Assembly: GCA_013298665.1 (NCBI GenBank)
Contig: JAAFIK010000041.1
Location: forward strand, 1-42,072
From: Chitinophagales bacterium
GTDB lineage: Bacteria; Bacteroidota; Bacteroidia; Chitinophagales; Chitinophagaceae
Direction: 5' to 3'
DNA: 42,072 nucleotides
Shown: positions 26,323 to 34,017 of the stretch, piece after piece
How the letters are laid out: every line of letters starts with the position of its first letter
Position numbering within the stretch: position 1 is the first letter of the stretch
The notes under the pieces: model-generated
Told to the model about the DNA's origin: nothing
Seen by the model: the letters and a program-made list of their open reading frames with translations, nothing else
Databases searched by the model: none
Made by a program: the position numbers and the translations under genes

Positions 26323-27027
26323 ATGCAAAAAAGCGTCTTGTTAAACGAATTGGCAAAACTTTTTGACCAGCCCCACAGTGCAAAGTTTTTTCTGGAAGAC
26401 TGTGGTTTTAACCTTACCCGGCTGCGCCCGCCATTTGGGGAAATGACGGCATATGAGTATTGGTATTATATTGCCCGCGAGGTTGACAGTGGTACCCTTG
26501 CCGGTGGGTACAACGTGCTGATCCGGAAAGGATTGGAAAGATACCCGCATAACCAGGAGCTTGCCGCCATGCTTGCCGAAAATACCCGGATCACGGAGAA
26601 TAACGGAGCAGGACAGGAGGGACCCTATGATGTATTTATTTCCTGCAATTCCAAAGATGGTGCTGTTGTTGAGTGCATCGTTAATGGGTTGATAAAGGAA
26701 GTGCGTGTGTGGTATTATAAAAATGATGTAGCCCCTTCAACGGCCATTGTTAATGCACTGGACAGGATACTGAACGAGGTAGAGGTGACGTTGGTATTGC
26801 TGGGCAAAAATGGAAAGGGCGCCTGGCAGGATATGGAGATTGCGATGGCGGTTGACCAGCATACCCGGAAGAAGATGGCTATATTGCCGGTGGTACTGCC
26901 CGGTGCCACTATAGACGACCTGCCGTTGTCGTTACGGCAATTTTCCGGTATTGTTTTTGGCAGCAGCACAGTGGAAGCGGTTGTGCAGGAAATTACGGGG
27001 GCACTGAAGAAGGGGAAGAAGCATTGA
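26323..27027 (+). CDS. EAD-TIR domain protein (predicted effector)
   Basis: The 234-residue protein has an N-terminal effector-associated domain (about 5-83) and a C-terminal TIR domain (about 101-195). TIR features: YDVFISCNSKD (102-112), VTLVLLGKNGKGAWQDMEIA, where W168 and E172 match the W-x(n)-E position of the catalytic glutamate in NAD-cleaving TIRs, and MAILPVVLPG. The EAD aligns closely with residues 29-109 of the E2 fusion encoded divergently. Many bacterial TIRs degrade NAD or make signalling nucleotides in antiphage defence; that role here is inference. An upstream ATG at 26296 would add nine residues; 26323 has the more A-rich leader. Confidence 0.85.
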   Translation: MQKSVLLNELAKLFDQPHSAKFFLEDCGFNLTRLRPPFGEMTAYEYWYYIAREVDSGTLAGGYNVLIRKGLERYPHNQELAAMLAENTRITENNGAGQEGPYDVFISCNSKDGAVVECIVNGLIKEVRVWYYKNDVAPSTAIVNALDRILNEVEVTLVLLGKNGKGAWQDMEIAMAVDQHTRKKMAILPVVLPGATIDDLPLSLRQFSGIVFGSSTVEAVVQEITGALKKGKKH

Positions 27028-27131
27028 CCGGGTTCATCACTGCTCAACGGAAAGAGGGTTATGGGGAATGGCCATTTCAATATGCTGTTGCACTTGTCCG
27101 GGGTTCTCTGCATAAATACAAACTATTGCAC

Positions 27132-27139
27132 TAATTTTA
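27132..27139 (+). promoter_or_regulatory. -7 element directly before the Nif3-like gene
   Basis: TAATTTTA lies 5 nt before the ATG at 27145, supporting this start over the in-frame ATG at 27061 and suggesting a leaderless transcript. Confidence 0.4.
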
Positions 27140-27144
27140 GCCGT

Positions 27145-28248
27145 ATGGAAATAAGCATCTCTGTGGTTACCGGGTTTTTAGAAACCCTCGCACCTCCGGC
27201 TTTGCAGGAGGGGTATGACAATTGCGGCCTTCTGACCGGGCAGCCGGATTGGATCTGTACGGGCATACTCACTACGCTTGATGTCACGGAAGCCGTGGTG
27301 GAGGAAGCAATACGAAAAAAATGTAACCTGATTGTTGCACATCACCCGATCATCTTTGGCGGACTGAAAAAACTGACCGGGAAAAATTATGTGGAAAGAA
27401 CGGTGATCAGTGCCATCAAACAGGATATTGCCATCTATGCCATTCATACCAATCTTGATAATGTGCTGCACGGAGTAAATGCAAAGATAGCGGATGCGCT
27501 TGGGCTGATTCACCGCCGGGTACTGCAGCCCAAACCCGATGTGCTGAAGAAATTGTATGTTTTTGTGCCTGAAACACATGCGGAGAAGCTGCGCCAGGCC
27601 ATTTTTGCTGCTGGCGGCGGGCATATCGGCCAGTACCAGGACTGTAGTTTCAATACCGGCGGCGAGGGTACCTTTACCGGATTGGCGGGTACAAATCCAT
27701 TTGCCGGTACACCGGGCATACCGCATACAGCTAAAGAAACCAGGGTGGAGATCATCTTCCCGGCCTGGTTGGAAAACAGGGTTACGGCTGCCCTGCGGGC
27801 GGTTCATCCTTATGAAGAGCCTGCTTTCGACATCATCCGTCTCGACAATACGACCCCCCGTACCGGCAGCGGCCTGGTGGGGCAACTGCCTGAGCCAATG
27901 GAGGAGAAAGCTTTTCTGGAACGGGTAAAAGCGGTTTTCGGGCTTACCGTTGTGCGGCATACGCCACTTTTGGGGCGGAAAATAGCCACGGTAGCGCTCT
28001 GTGGGGGCGCCGGCAGCTTTCTTACCCGTGCTGCTATTGCCGCCGGAGCCGATTTTTACCTCACCGCTGATGTCAGGTATCATGAGTTTTTTGACGCAGA
28101 CGGGCACCTTGTACTTGGGGATATCGGTCACTTTGAAAGTGAGCAGTTCACCATTGCTTTACTCTTTGAGGTTTTGCAGGGAAAATTCCCTACCTTTGCC
28201 GTCCTGAAAACGGGGGTGAACACCAATCCGGTGCATTACTTCCTGTAA
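27145..28248 (+). CDS. Nif3-like dinuclear metal centre hexameric protein (YqfO/YbgI family)
   Basis: The 367-residue protein matches the Nif3/YqfO family: GYDNCGLLTG near the start, metal-ligand histidines in IVAHHPIIFGG (H66, H67), IHTNLDN, and the C-terminal metal site GDIGHFESEQF. The middle (about 135-235) is the YqfO-type insert ending with VHPYEEPAFDI. Some family members act as GTP cyclohydrolase-like enzymes, but the physiological role is unsettled. It is 26 bp upstream of the C4 zinc-ribbon gene; this pair is a frequent neighbourhood in Bacteroidota. Confidence 0.93.
   Translation: MEISISVVTGFLETLAPPALQEGYDNCGLLTGQPDWICTGILTTLDVTEAVVEEAIRKKCNLIVAHHPIIFGGLKKLTGKNYVERTVISAIKQDIAIYAIHTNLDNVLHGVNAKIADALGLIHRRVLQPKPDVLKKLYVFVPETHAEKLRQAIFAAGGGHIGQYQDCSFNTGGEGTFTGLAGTNPFAGTPGIPHTAKETRVEIIFPAWLENRVTAALRAVHPYEEPAFDIIRLDNTTPRTGSGLVGQLPEPMEEKAFLERVKAVFGLTVVRHTPLLGRKIATVALCGGAGSFLTRAAIAAGADFYLTADVRYHEFFDADGHLVLGDIGHFESEQFTIALLFEVLQGKFPTFAVLKTGVNTNPVHYFL
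28172..28198 (+). promoter_or_regulatory. Internal promoter candidate for the zinc-ribbon gene
   Basis: TTTTG (28172-28176) and TACCTTTG (28191-28198) lie inside the 3' end of the Nif3-like gene. The stretch is nearly identical to the rpoC promoter, including the shared TTCCCTACCTTTGCC. Confidence 0.45.
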
Positions 28249-28274
28249 ATTCAAACTCAAATTTCAATTCATCA

Positions 28275-29021
28275 ATGGCAGCAGTAAAAGATTTTTCGGT
28301 TGAAGAAAAGCTCATCACCTTAGTGAAACTTCAGAAAGTGGACTGTAAATTAGACCAGTTGCAGGTACTCAAAGGCGAATTGCCGATGGAAGTAAAGGAT
28401 CTGGAAGATGAGATTGAAGGTCTGCACGCCCGGCAGACGCGTATCGAGGAAGAGATCAATGGTATCCAGGAGTTTATCGAACAGAAAAAACAGGGTATCA
28501 AGGACGCGCAGGAACTGATCAATAAATACGAGAAGCAAAGCGAAAACGTAAAGAACAATCGTGAGTTTGAGGCGATCAATAAAGAAATTGAAATGCAGAC
28601 CCTTGAAGTAAAGCTTTGCGAAAAGCACATCAAGGATGCGACGGAAGAAATTGCGGATAAGGCCCGTGCGCTTGAAAGTGCAAAAAAAGCAGTAGGCAAC
28701 AAAGAGGGTAATCTTGCCGGTAAAAAAGGTGAACTGGAAAAGATCATCTCAGAAACCGACAAGGAGGAAAAAGAATTTAATGCCGAAGCTGCGGCTGCCC
28801 GCGCCCATGTAGAAGAACGTTTGCTCAACAGCTACGACCGTATCCGCAACAACTATCGCAACGGCCTGGCCGTGGTACCGGTTGAGCGTGATGCCTGCGG
28901 AGGTTGTTTCCATGCTATTCCCCCACAAAAGCAAAGCGATATCCGTATGCGTAAAAAGATCATCGTTTGCGAAAACTGCGGACGTATCCTGGTGGATACA
29001 GACCTCAACGATTCCATCTAA
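28275..29021 (+). CDS. C4-type zinc-ribbon coiled-coil protein (CdsZ/zf-RING_7 family)
   Basis: The 248-residue protein is a long coiled coil (about 30-190, with the conserved NVKNNREFEAINKEIE segment) ending in a zinc ribbon with C208 and C211 (CGGC) and C232 and C235 (CENC). Family members are widespread in bacteria and have been linked to nucleic-acid or regulatory roles; none can be assigned here. It is probably co-transcribed with the Nif3-like gene and also has an internal promoter candidate. Confidence 0.92.
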   Translation: MAAVKDFSVEEKLITLVKLQKVDCKLDQLQVLKGELPMEVKDLEDEIEGLHARQTRIEEEINGIQEFIEQKKQGIKDAQELINKYEKQSENVKNNREFEAINKEIEMQTLEVKLCEKHIKDATEEIADKARALESAKKAVGNKEGNLAGKKGELEKIISETDKEEKEFNAEAAAARAHVEERLLNSYDRIRNNYRNGLAVVPVERDACGGCFHAIPPQKQSDIRMRKKIIVCENCGRILVDTDLNDSI

Positions 29022-29044
29022 GCAGATACATACCTCATTACCGG

Positions 29045-29071
29045 GCGCTGTTGCAAAACAGCGCTTTTTTT
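29045..29071 (+). terminator. Terminator of the Nif3-zinc-ribbon operon
   Basis: A perfect 8-bp stem (GCGCTGTT at 29045-29052 with AACAGCGC at 29057-29064) closes a GCAA tetraloop and is followed by seven Ts. Confidence 0.92.
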
Positions 29072-29098
29072 ATGTCCCGGTAAATTGCATTTTCGCTG

Positions 29099-29106
29099 TA
29101 CATTTG
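29099..29106 (+). promoter_or_regulatory. recN -7 element
   Basis: TACATTTG is an exact TAnnTTTG match ending 7 nt before the recN ATG, consistent with a leaderless or very short-leader mRNA. Confidence 0.55.
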
Positions 29107-29113
29107 TTGCCCC

Positions 29114-30766
29114 ATGTTGTTACAACTGCATATACAGCAATACGCGATTATTGATGACCTTCACATCAACTTTACCCCCGGCCTCACGATTATTACCGGC
29201 GAAACGGGAGCGGGTAAGAGTATTGTGATGGGTGCCCTGGGTCTGGTGCTGGGCGATCGGGCAGATAGTACCGTGCTGTCGGGTACAGACAAAAAATCGA
29301 TCGTAGAAGCACATTTTTCCACCCGCAATCCTTCGGTGCAGGAATTTCTTGCCTTGCATGAATTTGATGCGGCCGATGAATTGATTGTACGCCGTGAAAT
29401 TGCTGCAAATGGCAAATCACGGGCATTTGTAAACGATACCCCTGTTAACCTGGCACAGTTGAAGGTGCTGGCTACCCTTCTGGCAGATCTTCACCAGCAA
29501 TTTGATACGCTGGAACTGGGGGAACTTGATTTTCAGCGTGAAATACTGGATGCGCTTGCAGATAATACTGCCCTGCTGGCCACGCATGCTGCCCATTACA
29601 AAAATTATTATCAATGCCGCCAGGAACTGGATGCCCTGCTGGCAGAACAGGCACATGCCAATAAGGAGGCAGACTACAACCGCTTTCTGTTTGATGAACT
29701 TGATGCGGCTGCACTGAAAGAAAATGAGCTGGAAGACCTTGATGCTGAACTCAAACTGCTGAGTAATGCCGAGAATATCAAGCAGGGGCTATCGGCCATT
29801 TCAGCAGTATTGGATGAAGGGGAGCAACCGATGGTGCAGGAGATGAAGATGCTGGTGAACAAACTCCGTAGTTTTGAGCAATACCACAGCAATATACCCT
29901 TGCTTGTCCAACGTCTGGAGGGCTTGCAGGTAGAGTTGAAAGATGTTGCGGCTGAATTGGAACATTGCAACAATAGTATCCAGTATCATCCCCGGCGGAT
30001 GCAGGAAGTGAGCGATAAGATTGCGGTGGGTTATAAACTGCTGAAAAAGCATGGCGTAACCACTACGGCGGAACTGCTGGGGATCCGGGAAAGCCTGGAA
30101 CAAAAACTGGATGCCATTGTCAACCTCAGCCACCAGATTGCAGCCAAGGAGAAAGAAGTTGCCGGGTTAATGAAAAGCTGTGAAAAAACTGCGGCAACCT
30201 TACATAGTCGTCGCAGTGCTGCTGCTGCACCCTTTGCTGCACAGGTAGACATGCTGCTGACGCGTATCGGCATGCCCAATGCCCGGTTGAAAGTGGCACT
30301 GGAATCAACTGCACTGCACATTACGGGTACAGACCAGGTGCAGTTTCTTTTTGATGGTAACAAAAGCAACCGGTTTGAACCCCTGGGGCGTGTGGCCAGT
30401 GGAGGAGAGCTGAGCCGGTTGATGCTCTGTATCAAATCGCTTGTGGCGAGACAGGTGCAGTTGCCTACCCTTATCTTTGATGAAATTGATACCGGTATCA
30501 GTGGTGAGGCCGCAAGACAGGCCGGACAGATCATGAAAGAATTGTCTGACGGTCACCAGGTGATTGCGATTACCCACCAGCCACAGATTGCTGCCCGGGC
30601 TGATACGCATTATTTTGTTTATAAGGAAGATAAGGGGGGCAAATTGGTTACCGGTATCCGCCTGCTTACCAATGAGGAGCGCATTACCACTATTGCGCAG
30701 ATGCTGGGTGGTGAACAACCTACTGCCGCTGCATTGGAAAATGCCCGCGAAATGGTCAACAACTGA
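29114..30766 (+). CDS. recN: DNA repair protein RecN
   Basis: RecN is an SMC-like ATPase acting in double-strand break repair. The 550-residue protein has Walker A GETGAGKS (29-36), a central coiled-coil region (about 160-375), the ABC signature VASGGELSRLML and Walker B TLIFDEIDTGISGEAA, followed by VIAITHQPQIAARAD. No LexA-type operator was recognised upstream. Confidence 0.97.
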   Translation: MLLQLHIQQYAIIDDLHINFTPGLTIITGETGAGKSIVMGALGLVLGDRADSTVLSGTDKKSIVEAHFSTRNPSVQEFLALHEFDAADELIVRREIAANGKSRAFVNDTPVNLAQLKVLATLLADLHQQFDTLELGELDFQREILDALADNTALLATHAAHYKNYYQCRQELDALLAEQAHANKEADYNRFLFDELDAAALKENELEDLDAELKLLSNAENIKQGLSAISAVLDEGEQPMVQEMKMLVNKLRSFEQYHSNIPLLVQRLEGLQVELKDVAAELEHCNNSIQYHPRRMQEVSDKIAVGYKLLKKHGVTTTAELLGIRESLEQKLDAIVNLSHQIAAKEKEVAGLMKSCEKTAATLHSRRSAAAAPFAAQVDMLLTRIGMPNARLKVALESTALHITGTDQVQFLFDGNKSNRFEPLGRVASGGELSRLMLCIKSLVARQVQLPTLIFDEIDTGISGEAARQAGQIMKELSDGHQVIAITHQPQIAARADTHYFVYKEDKGGKLVTGIRLLTNEERITTIAQMLGGEQPTAAALENAREMVNN

Positions 30767-30773
30767 TTCCATC

Positions 30774-30992
30774 TTGTTACTGTTCCTGCCATACCATATT
30801 GCCATTCTCCTGGTTCCGTTGCTGCTGACTGCGCTGTATTATGCTGTTTACCGCTGTCTCCTGCGCAGGTTGCAGCCGCGAAAGGGCACGCGGCAGTTTT
30901 CTCTTTTCTTTATCACCGTTATCCTGTTCACCTTCCTGTACATCAGCACACTGGTGTATGGTATAGTGGGGGTCGCCCGGTATTACCGGTGA
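30774..30992 (+). CDS. Small two-TM membrane protein, probable TTG start
   Basis: Directly after the recN stop is an open frame whose only sensible start is TTG at 30774; the nearest upstream ATG in frame lies deep inside recN. The 72-residue product has two hydrophobic helices (about 4-24 and 38-61) separated by a basic loop (CLLRRLQPRKGTR). The function is unknown. It would be translated from the recN mRNA, 7 bp after recN ends. Confidence 0.45.
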   Translation: MLLFLPYHIAILLVPLLLTALYYAVYRCLLRRLQPRKGTRQFSLFFITVILFTFLYISTLVYGIVGVARYYR

Positions 30993-31157
30993 TTGTGTAA
31001 TGTCTGCTGTATTGTACGAAAAAATGATTTCTCCGGCACAAAAGCATTTTTTGTGTGTAATTCCATTGTATTTTGCAGCAATTTCTATGCTGAGGGGCAC
31101 ATTATTATTTTGTGCAGACTTCCATTAATCGTTACAACAAACAGTAAACCATACATC

Positions 31158-31973
31158 ATGTCATACAACTTGCTTAAAGGAAAGAAAGGAATCGTCTTTG
31201 GTGCATTAGACAGTAACTCTATTGCCTGGAAAACGGCACAACGCTGTTATGCGGAGGGGGCACAACTTGTACTTACCAATGCCCCTGTGGCCCTGCGTAT
31301 GGGCGAAATCAATAAACTGGCAGAAGAATGTGGTAACGCACCGGTGATCGGCGCTGATGTAACAAGTAATGAAGACCTCACCAACCTGATCAACCAAAGC
31401 CGTGAGCATTTGGGTGGCAACCTCGATTTTGTACTCCATTCGGTAGGGATGAGCCTCAACGTGCGTAAAAATAAAGCCTATACCGATCTTAACTACGATT
31501 TCCAGCATAAATCGTTCGATATCTCGGCCATGAGCCTGCACCGCCTTTGTCAGTGCCTGTACCAGGCAGATGCCATGAACGAATGGGGCAGCATTGTGGC
31601 GCTTACTTATATTGCTGCACAGCGTGTATTTCCCGATTACAACGAAATGGCCGATGCCAAGGCCCTGCTGGAGAGTGTAGCCCGGAGTTTTGGCTATCAT
31701 TACGGGGTAAAAAAGCATGTCCGCATCAATACCATTTCGCAGTCGCCTACGCGTACTACTGCAGGAAGTGGGGTGAAGGGCTTTGACGGGTTTATCAACT
31801 ACGCCGAAAAAATGAGTCCGCTGGGTAATGCCAGTGCAGATGATTGTGCGGCTTATACCGTGTCTTTGTTCAGCGACCTGACCAGGATGGTAACCATGCA
31901 AAACCTTTTTCACGATGGCGGGTTCTCTTTCACGGGTGTAACGGCTGAAGTGATTGCGCAGATGGAGAAATAG
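31158..31973 (+). CDS. fabI: Enoyl-[acyl-carrier-protein] reductase (NADH) FabI
   Basis: FabI reduces enoyl-ACP in the last step of each fatty-acid elongation cycle. The 271-residue SDR-type protein begins with KGKKGIVFGALDSNSIAWKTA (cofactor site), has the HSVGMS strand and the Y-x6-K catalytic pair (Y161 and K168 in DYNEMADAK). The open frame extends upstream to 30993, but the added residues are not FabI-like, so ATG 31158 is used. TATTTTGC-like -7 candidates lie within the 100 bp upstream. Confidence 0.97.
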   Translation: MSYNLLKGKKGIVFGALDSNSIAWKTAQRCYAEGAQLVLTNAPVALRMGEINKLAEECGNAPVIGADVTSNEDLTNLINQSREHLGGNLDFVLHSVGMSLNVRKNKAYTDLNYDFQHKSFDISAMSLHRLCQCLYQADAMNEWGSIVALTYIAAQRVFPDYNEMADAKALLESVARSFGYHYGVKKHVRINTISQSPTRTTAGSGVKGFDGFINYAEKMSPLGNASADDCAAYTVSLFSDLTRMVTMQNLFHDGGFSFTGVTAEVIAQMEK

Positions 31974-32015
31974 CCATTGCTTCCGACCGGTGCTTGCCGG
32001 TAGGGGTTGACATAA

Positions 32016-32038
32016 AAAATCCGGCATTGCCGGATTTT
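32016..32038. terminator. Bidirectional terminator between fabI and the DUF2795 gene
   Basis: A perfect 10-bp stem (AAAATCCGGC 32016-32025 with GCCGGATTTT 32029-32038) closes a 3-nt loop. It is A/T-flanked on both sides and lies between two convergent stops. Confidence 0.85.
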
Positions 32039-32061
32039 GTTGTCATACGTTTATACCTGGA

Positions 32062-32283
32062 TCAGTATTCGTCTTCGTTAAAAAAGAAATCATCCTGACT
32101 CGGATAATCCGGCCAGATGTCTTCCAGGCCTTCATACACTTCACCCTCGTCTTCAAGCTCCTGCAGGTTCTCGATCACTTCAATCGGTGCGCCACTACGG
32201 ATCGCATAATCGATCAACTCGTCTTTAGTAGCCGGCCAGGGAGCATCTTCGAGGTGTGAAGCCAATTCTAGTGTCCAAAACAT
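32062..32283 (-). CDS. DUF2795 domain protein
   Basis: The 73-residue acidic protein matches the small Bacteroidota DUF2795 family: LASHLEDAPWPATKDELIDY, then RSGAPIEVIENLQEL, with an Asp/Glu-rich tail (DDFFFNEDEY). The function is unknown. It is monocistronic with a well-formed promoter. Confidence 0.92.
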   Translation of the reverse strand: MFWTLELASHLEDAPWPATKDELIDYAIRSGAPIEVIENLQELEDEGEVYEGLEDIWPDYPSQDDFFFNEDEY

Positions 32284-32306
32284 CTTCTTTCGCTTTTAAT
32301 TTTTTG

Positions 32307-32337
32307 CAAATGTAGATGTTCGTACGAAATAACCAAA
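32307..32337 (-). promoter_or_regulatory. Promoter of the DUF2795 gene
   Basis: On the minus strand TTTG (32337-32334), a 19-nt spacer and TACATTTG (32314-32307) match the Bacteroidota consensus exactly. Confidence 0.75.
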
Positions 32338-32421
32338 AGTGTTTTATGGTGCCGGTACATAAAGCAGGACGCGTTTGCGATACTCCTGGTGCATAAATGT
32401 GGCTGACCGGCTGGAAATACC

Positions 32422-32429
32422 TATTTTCG
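32422..32429 (+). promoter_or_regulatory. -7 element directly before the LolD-type gene
   Basis: TATTTTCG ends 4 nt before the ATG at 32434, suggesting a leaderless transcript. Confidence 0.4.
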
Positions 32430-32433
32430 GGCT

Positions 32434-33090
32434 ATGTTAACAGCGAGAAATATTGTTAAGAACTATGGCAGCCTTCCCGTGGTAAGGGGGGTCAGTCTCT
32501 CCATCAGCAGCGGTGAGGTAGTGAGTATCGTGGGGGCATCGGGTGCGGGTAAAAGCACCCTTCTGCATATTCTTGGTACGCTGGATAAGGCCGACAGCGG
32601 CGAAATTCTTCTTGGGGAGCAACGTGTTGATTTGCTGCCTGCGCGAAAACAGGCTGCTTTCCGTAACCGCAACATTGGTTTTGTCTTCCAGTTTCACCAC
32701 CTGCTTCCTGAATTTACGGCACTTGAAAATGTAAGCATTCCGGGTTGGATAGCCGGGCGGAAAAAAAAGGAGACTGTAGAAAAGGCCACTGAGCTGCTCA
32801 CTGCGCTTGGACTGAACCAGCGCCTGCACCATAAACCGCAACAGCTATCCGGGGGCGAGCAGCAAAGGGTGGCCGTAGCCAGGGCATTGATCAATACCCC
32901 CGCGATTGTACTGGCAGATGAGCCTACGGGCAACTTAGACTCTGCAAATGCGCGGGAGCTTCACCAGTTGTTCACTGATCTGCGCGACCGGTTCAACCAG
33001 GCTTTCCTGATTGTAACCCATAATGACGAACTGGCTAAGCTGAGCGACCGTGTACTGGTGATGCGCGACGGGCTTATTGTACAAGGTTAA
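32434..33090 (+). CDS. ABC transporter ATP-binding protein (LolD/MacB type)
   Basis: The 218-residue ATPase has Walker A GASGAGKS (34-41), the Q-loop FVFQFHHLLPEFTALENV characteristic of the LolD/MacB group, signature LSGGEQQRVAVARAL, Walker [13 protein letters not shown] and the H-loop VTHND. In this group the ATPase pairs with an FtsX-like permease to extract lipoproteins from the inner membrane. No permease lies next to it, so a partner would be elsewhere. Its stop overlaps the convergent adenosyltransferase stop by 4 bp. Confidence 0.92.
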   Translation: MLTARNIVKNYGSLPVVRGVSLSISSGEVVSIVGASGAGKSTLLHILGTLDKADSGEILLGEQRVDLLPARKQAAFRNRNIGFVFQFHHLLPEFTALENVSIPGWIAGRKKKETVEKATELLTALGLNQRLHHKPQQLSGGEQQRVAVARALINTPAIVLADEPTGNLDSANARELHQLFTDLRDRFNQAFLIVTHNDELAKLSDRVLVMRDGLIVQG

Positions 33091-33656
33091 GCCTTGCTTA
33101 CCCTTGGCCGCCAGGGAATTTCTGCAATGCCGAGCATATGCCCCGTGTATCTCGACAATACAAAAATATAATCGCTCAGGCGGTTGATGTATTTGATGAC
33201 CAACGGATCAACAAAAAGATCGTGTTCGTGCATGTTTACACAAAGGCGCTCTGCCCGGCGGCATACACAACGGGCTACATGTGCGGTAGAAATGGCTACA
33301 TGTCCTCCCGGTAACACAAAGAATTTCATCGGCTCCAGCACATCATTCATGCGGTCAATTTCATTTTCCAGCAGTTCCACATCCGTCTCCTTAAGGTCTG
33401 GCAGCCGCATCAGGGGTTCTTTGTCGGGGTCACAGGCAAGGGATGAGCCCACTGTAAACAGCCGGTCCTGTATTTCCCGCAGGACGGTGCCGGTATGTAC
33501 ATCATTGAGGTGGTCGCCAAGGAGACCAATATAAGCATTCAGTTCATCCACTGTGCCGTATGTTTCAATGCGCAGGTGGCTTTTGGGTACTTTAGTGCCG
33601 CCAATCAGGCTGGTGGTGCCAAGGTCTCCCGTTTTGGTATATATTTTTAATGCCAT
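33087..33656 (-). CDS. PduO-type cob(I)alamin/cob(I)yrinic acid a,c-diamide adenosyltransferase
   Basis: The enzyme transfers the adenosyl group of ATP to cob(I)alamin to form adenosylcobalamin. The 189-residue protein shows the PduO-type N-terminus KIYTKTGDLGTTSLIGG, then RIETYGTVDELNAYIGL, and the C-terminal ARCVCRRAER helix that binds ATP. An in-frame ATG at 33686 adds ten residues that are not family-like, so 33656 is used. Its stop overlaps the stop of the convergent LolD-type gene. Confidence 0.95.
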   Translation of the reverse strand: MALKIYTKTGDLGTTSLIGGTKVPKSHLRIETYGTVDELNAYIGLLGDHLNDVHTGTVLREIQDRLFTVGSSLACDPDKEPLMRLPDLKETDVELLENEIDRMNDVLEPMKFFVLPGGHVAISTAHVARCVCRRAERLCVNMHEHDLFVDPLVIKYINRLSDYIFVLSRYTGHMLGIAEIPWRPRVSKA

Positions 33657-33779
33657 GGTTGTATCGCGTTTGTGTTGGAGTAACAAAGAAAGTTCCTTTT
33701 GGTTGAAAAGTAAAAATGGGGTATTCCAAATTTTCGCCTTTACTGTTGTGTATAGGTAATCAAAATAACCACCCTCATC

Positions 33780-33920
33780 ATGTATTCTTTTTCTTTTTGC
33801 TCCTCGCTGATGCTCCGATCAGGACGTGCCGCCCAAAAAGAAACAAAAAAGGGGCCCGAAACCCATTACCGCCTTCCGATAGCTATCGGAATCGGGGCAG
33901 CACTGATGTGGCTTTTGTGC
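33780..33920. repeat. Candidate dispersed element with an 18-bp perfect palindrome, in a gene-free gap
   Basis: The 331 bp between the adenosyltransferase and the membrane protein hold no gene I can support. They contain a purine-rich stretch (about 33831-33852) and a perfect palindrome TTCCGATAGCTATCGGAA (33874-33891). Palindromes around CCGATAGCTATCGG recur in many Bacteroidota genomes as I recall. Short open frames here are on both strands and unconvincing. Confidence 0.35.
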
Positions 33921-34017
33921 TACTGTATCTTCATCTTCAGTAATACTACAGCCAGGCGAGGACAAGCGCGGGGGGTTACGAAAATTTGAAATGCGCCCAA
34001 GTAAAACGGGCATTGCT

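Noticed and set aside
33716..33989. Small open frames in the gap before the membrane protein
   Set aside because: They overlap each other in different frames across a palindromic element and lack starts with a plausible leader.
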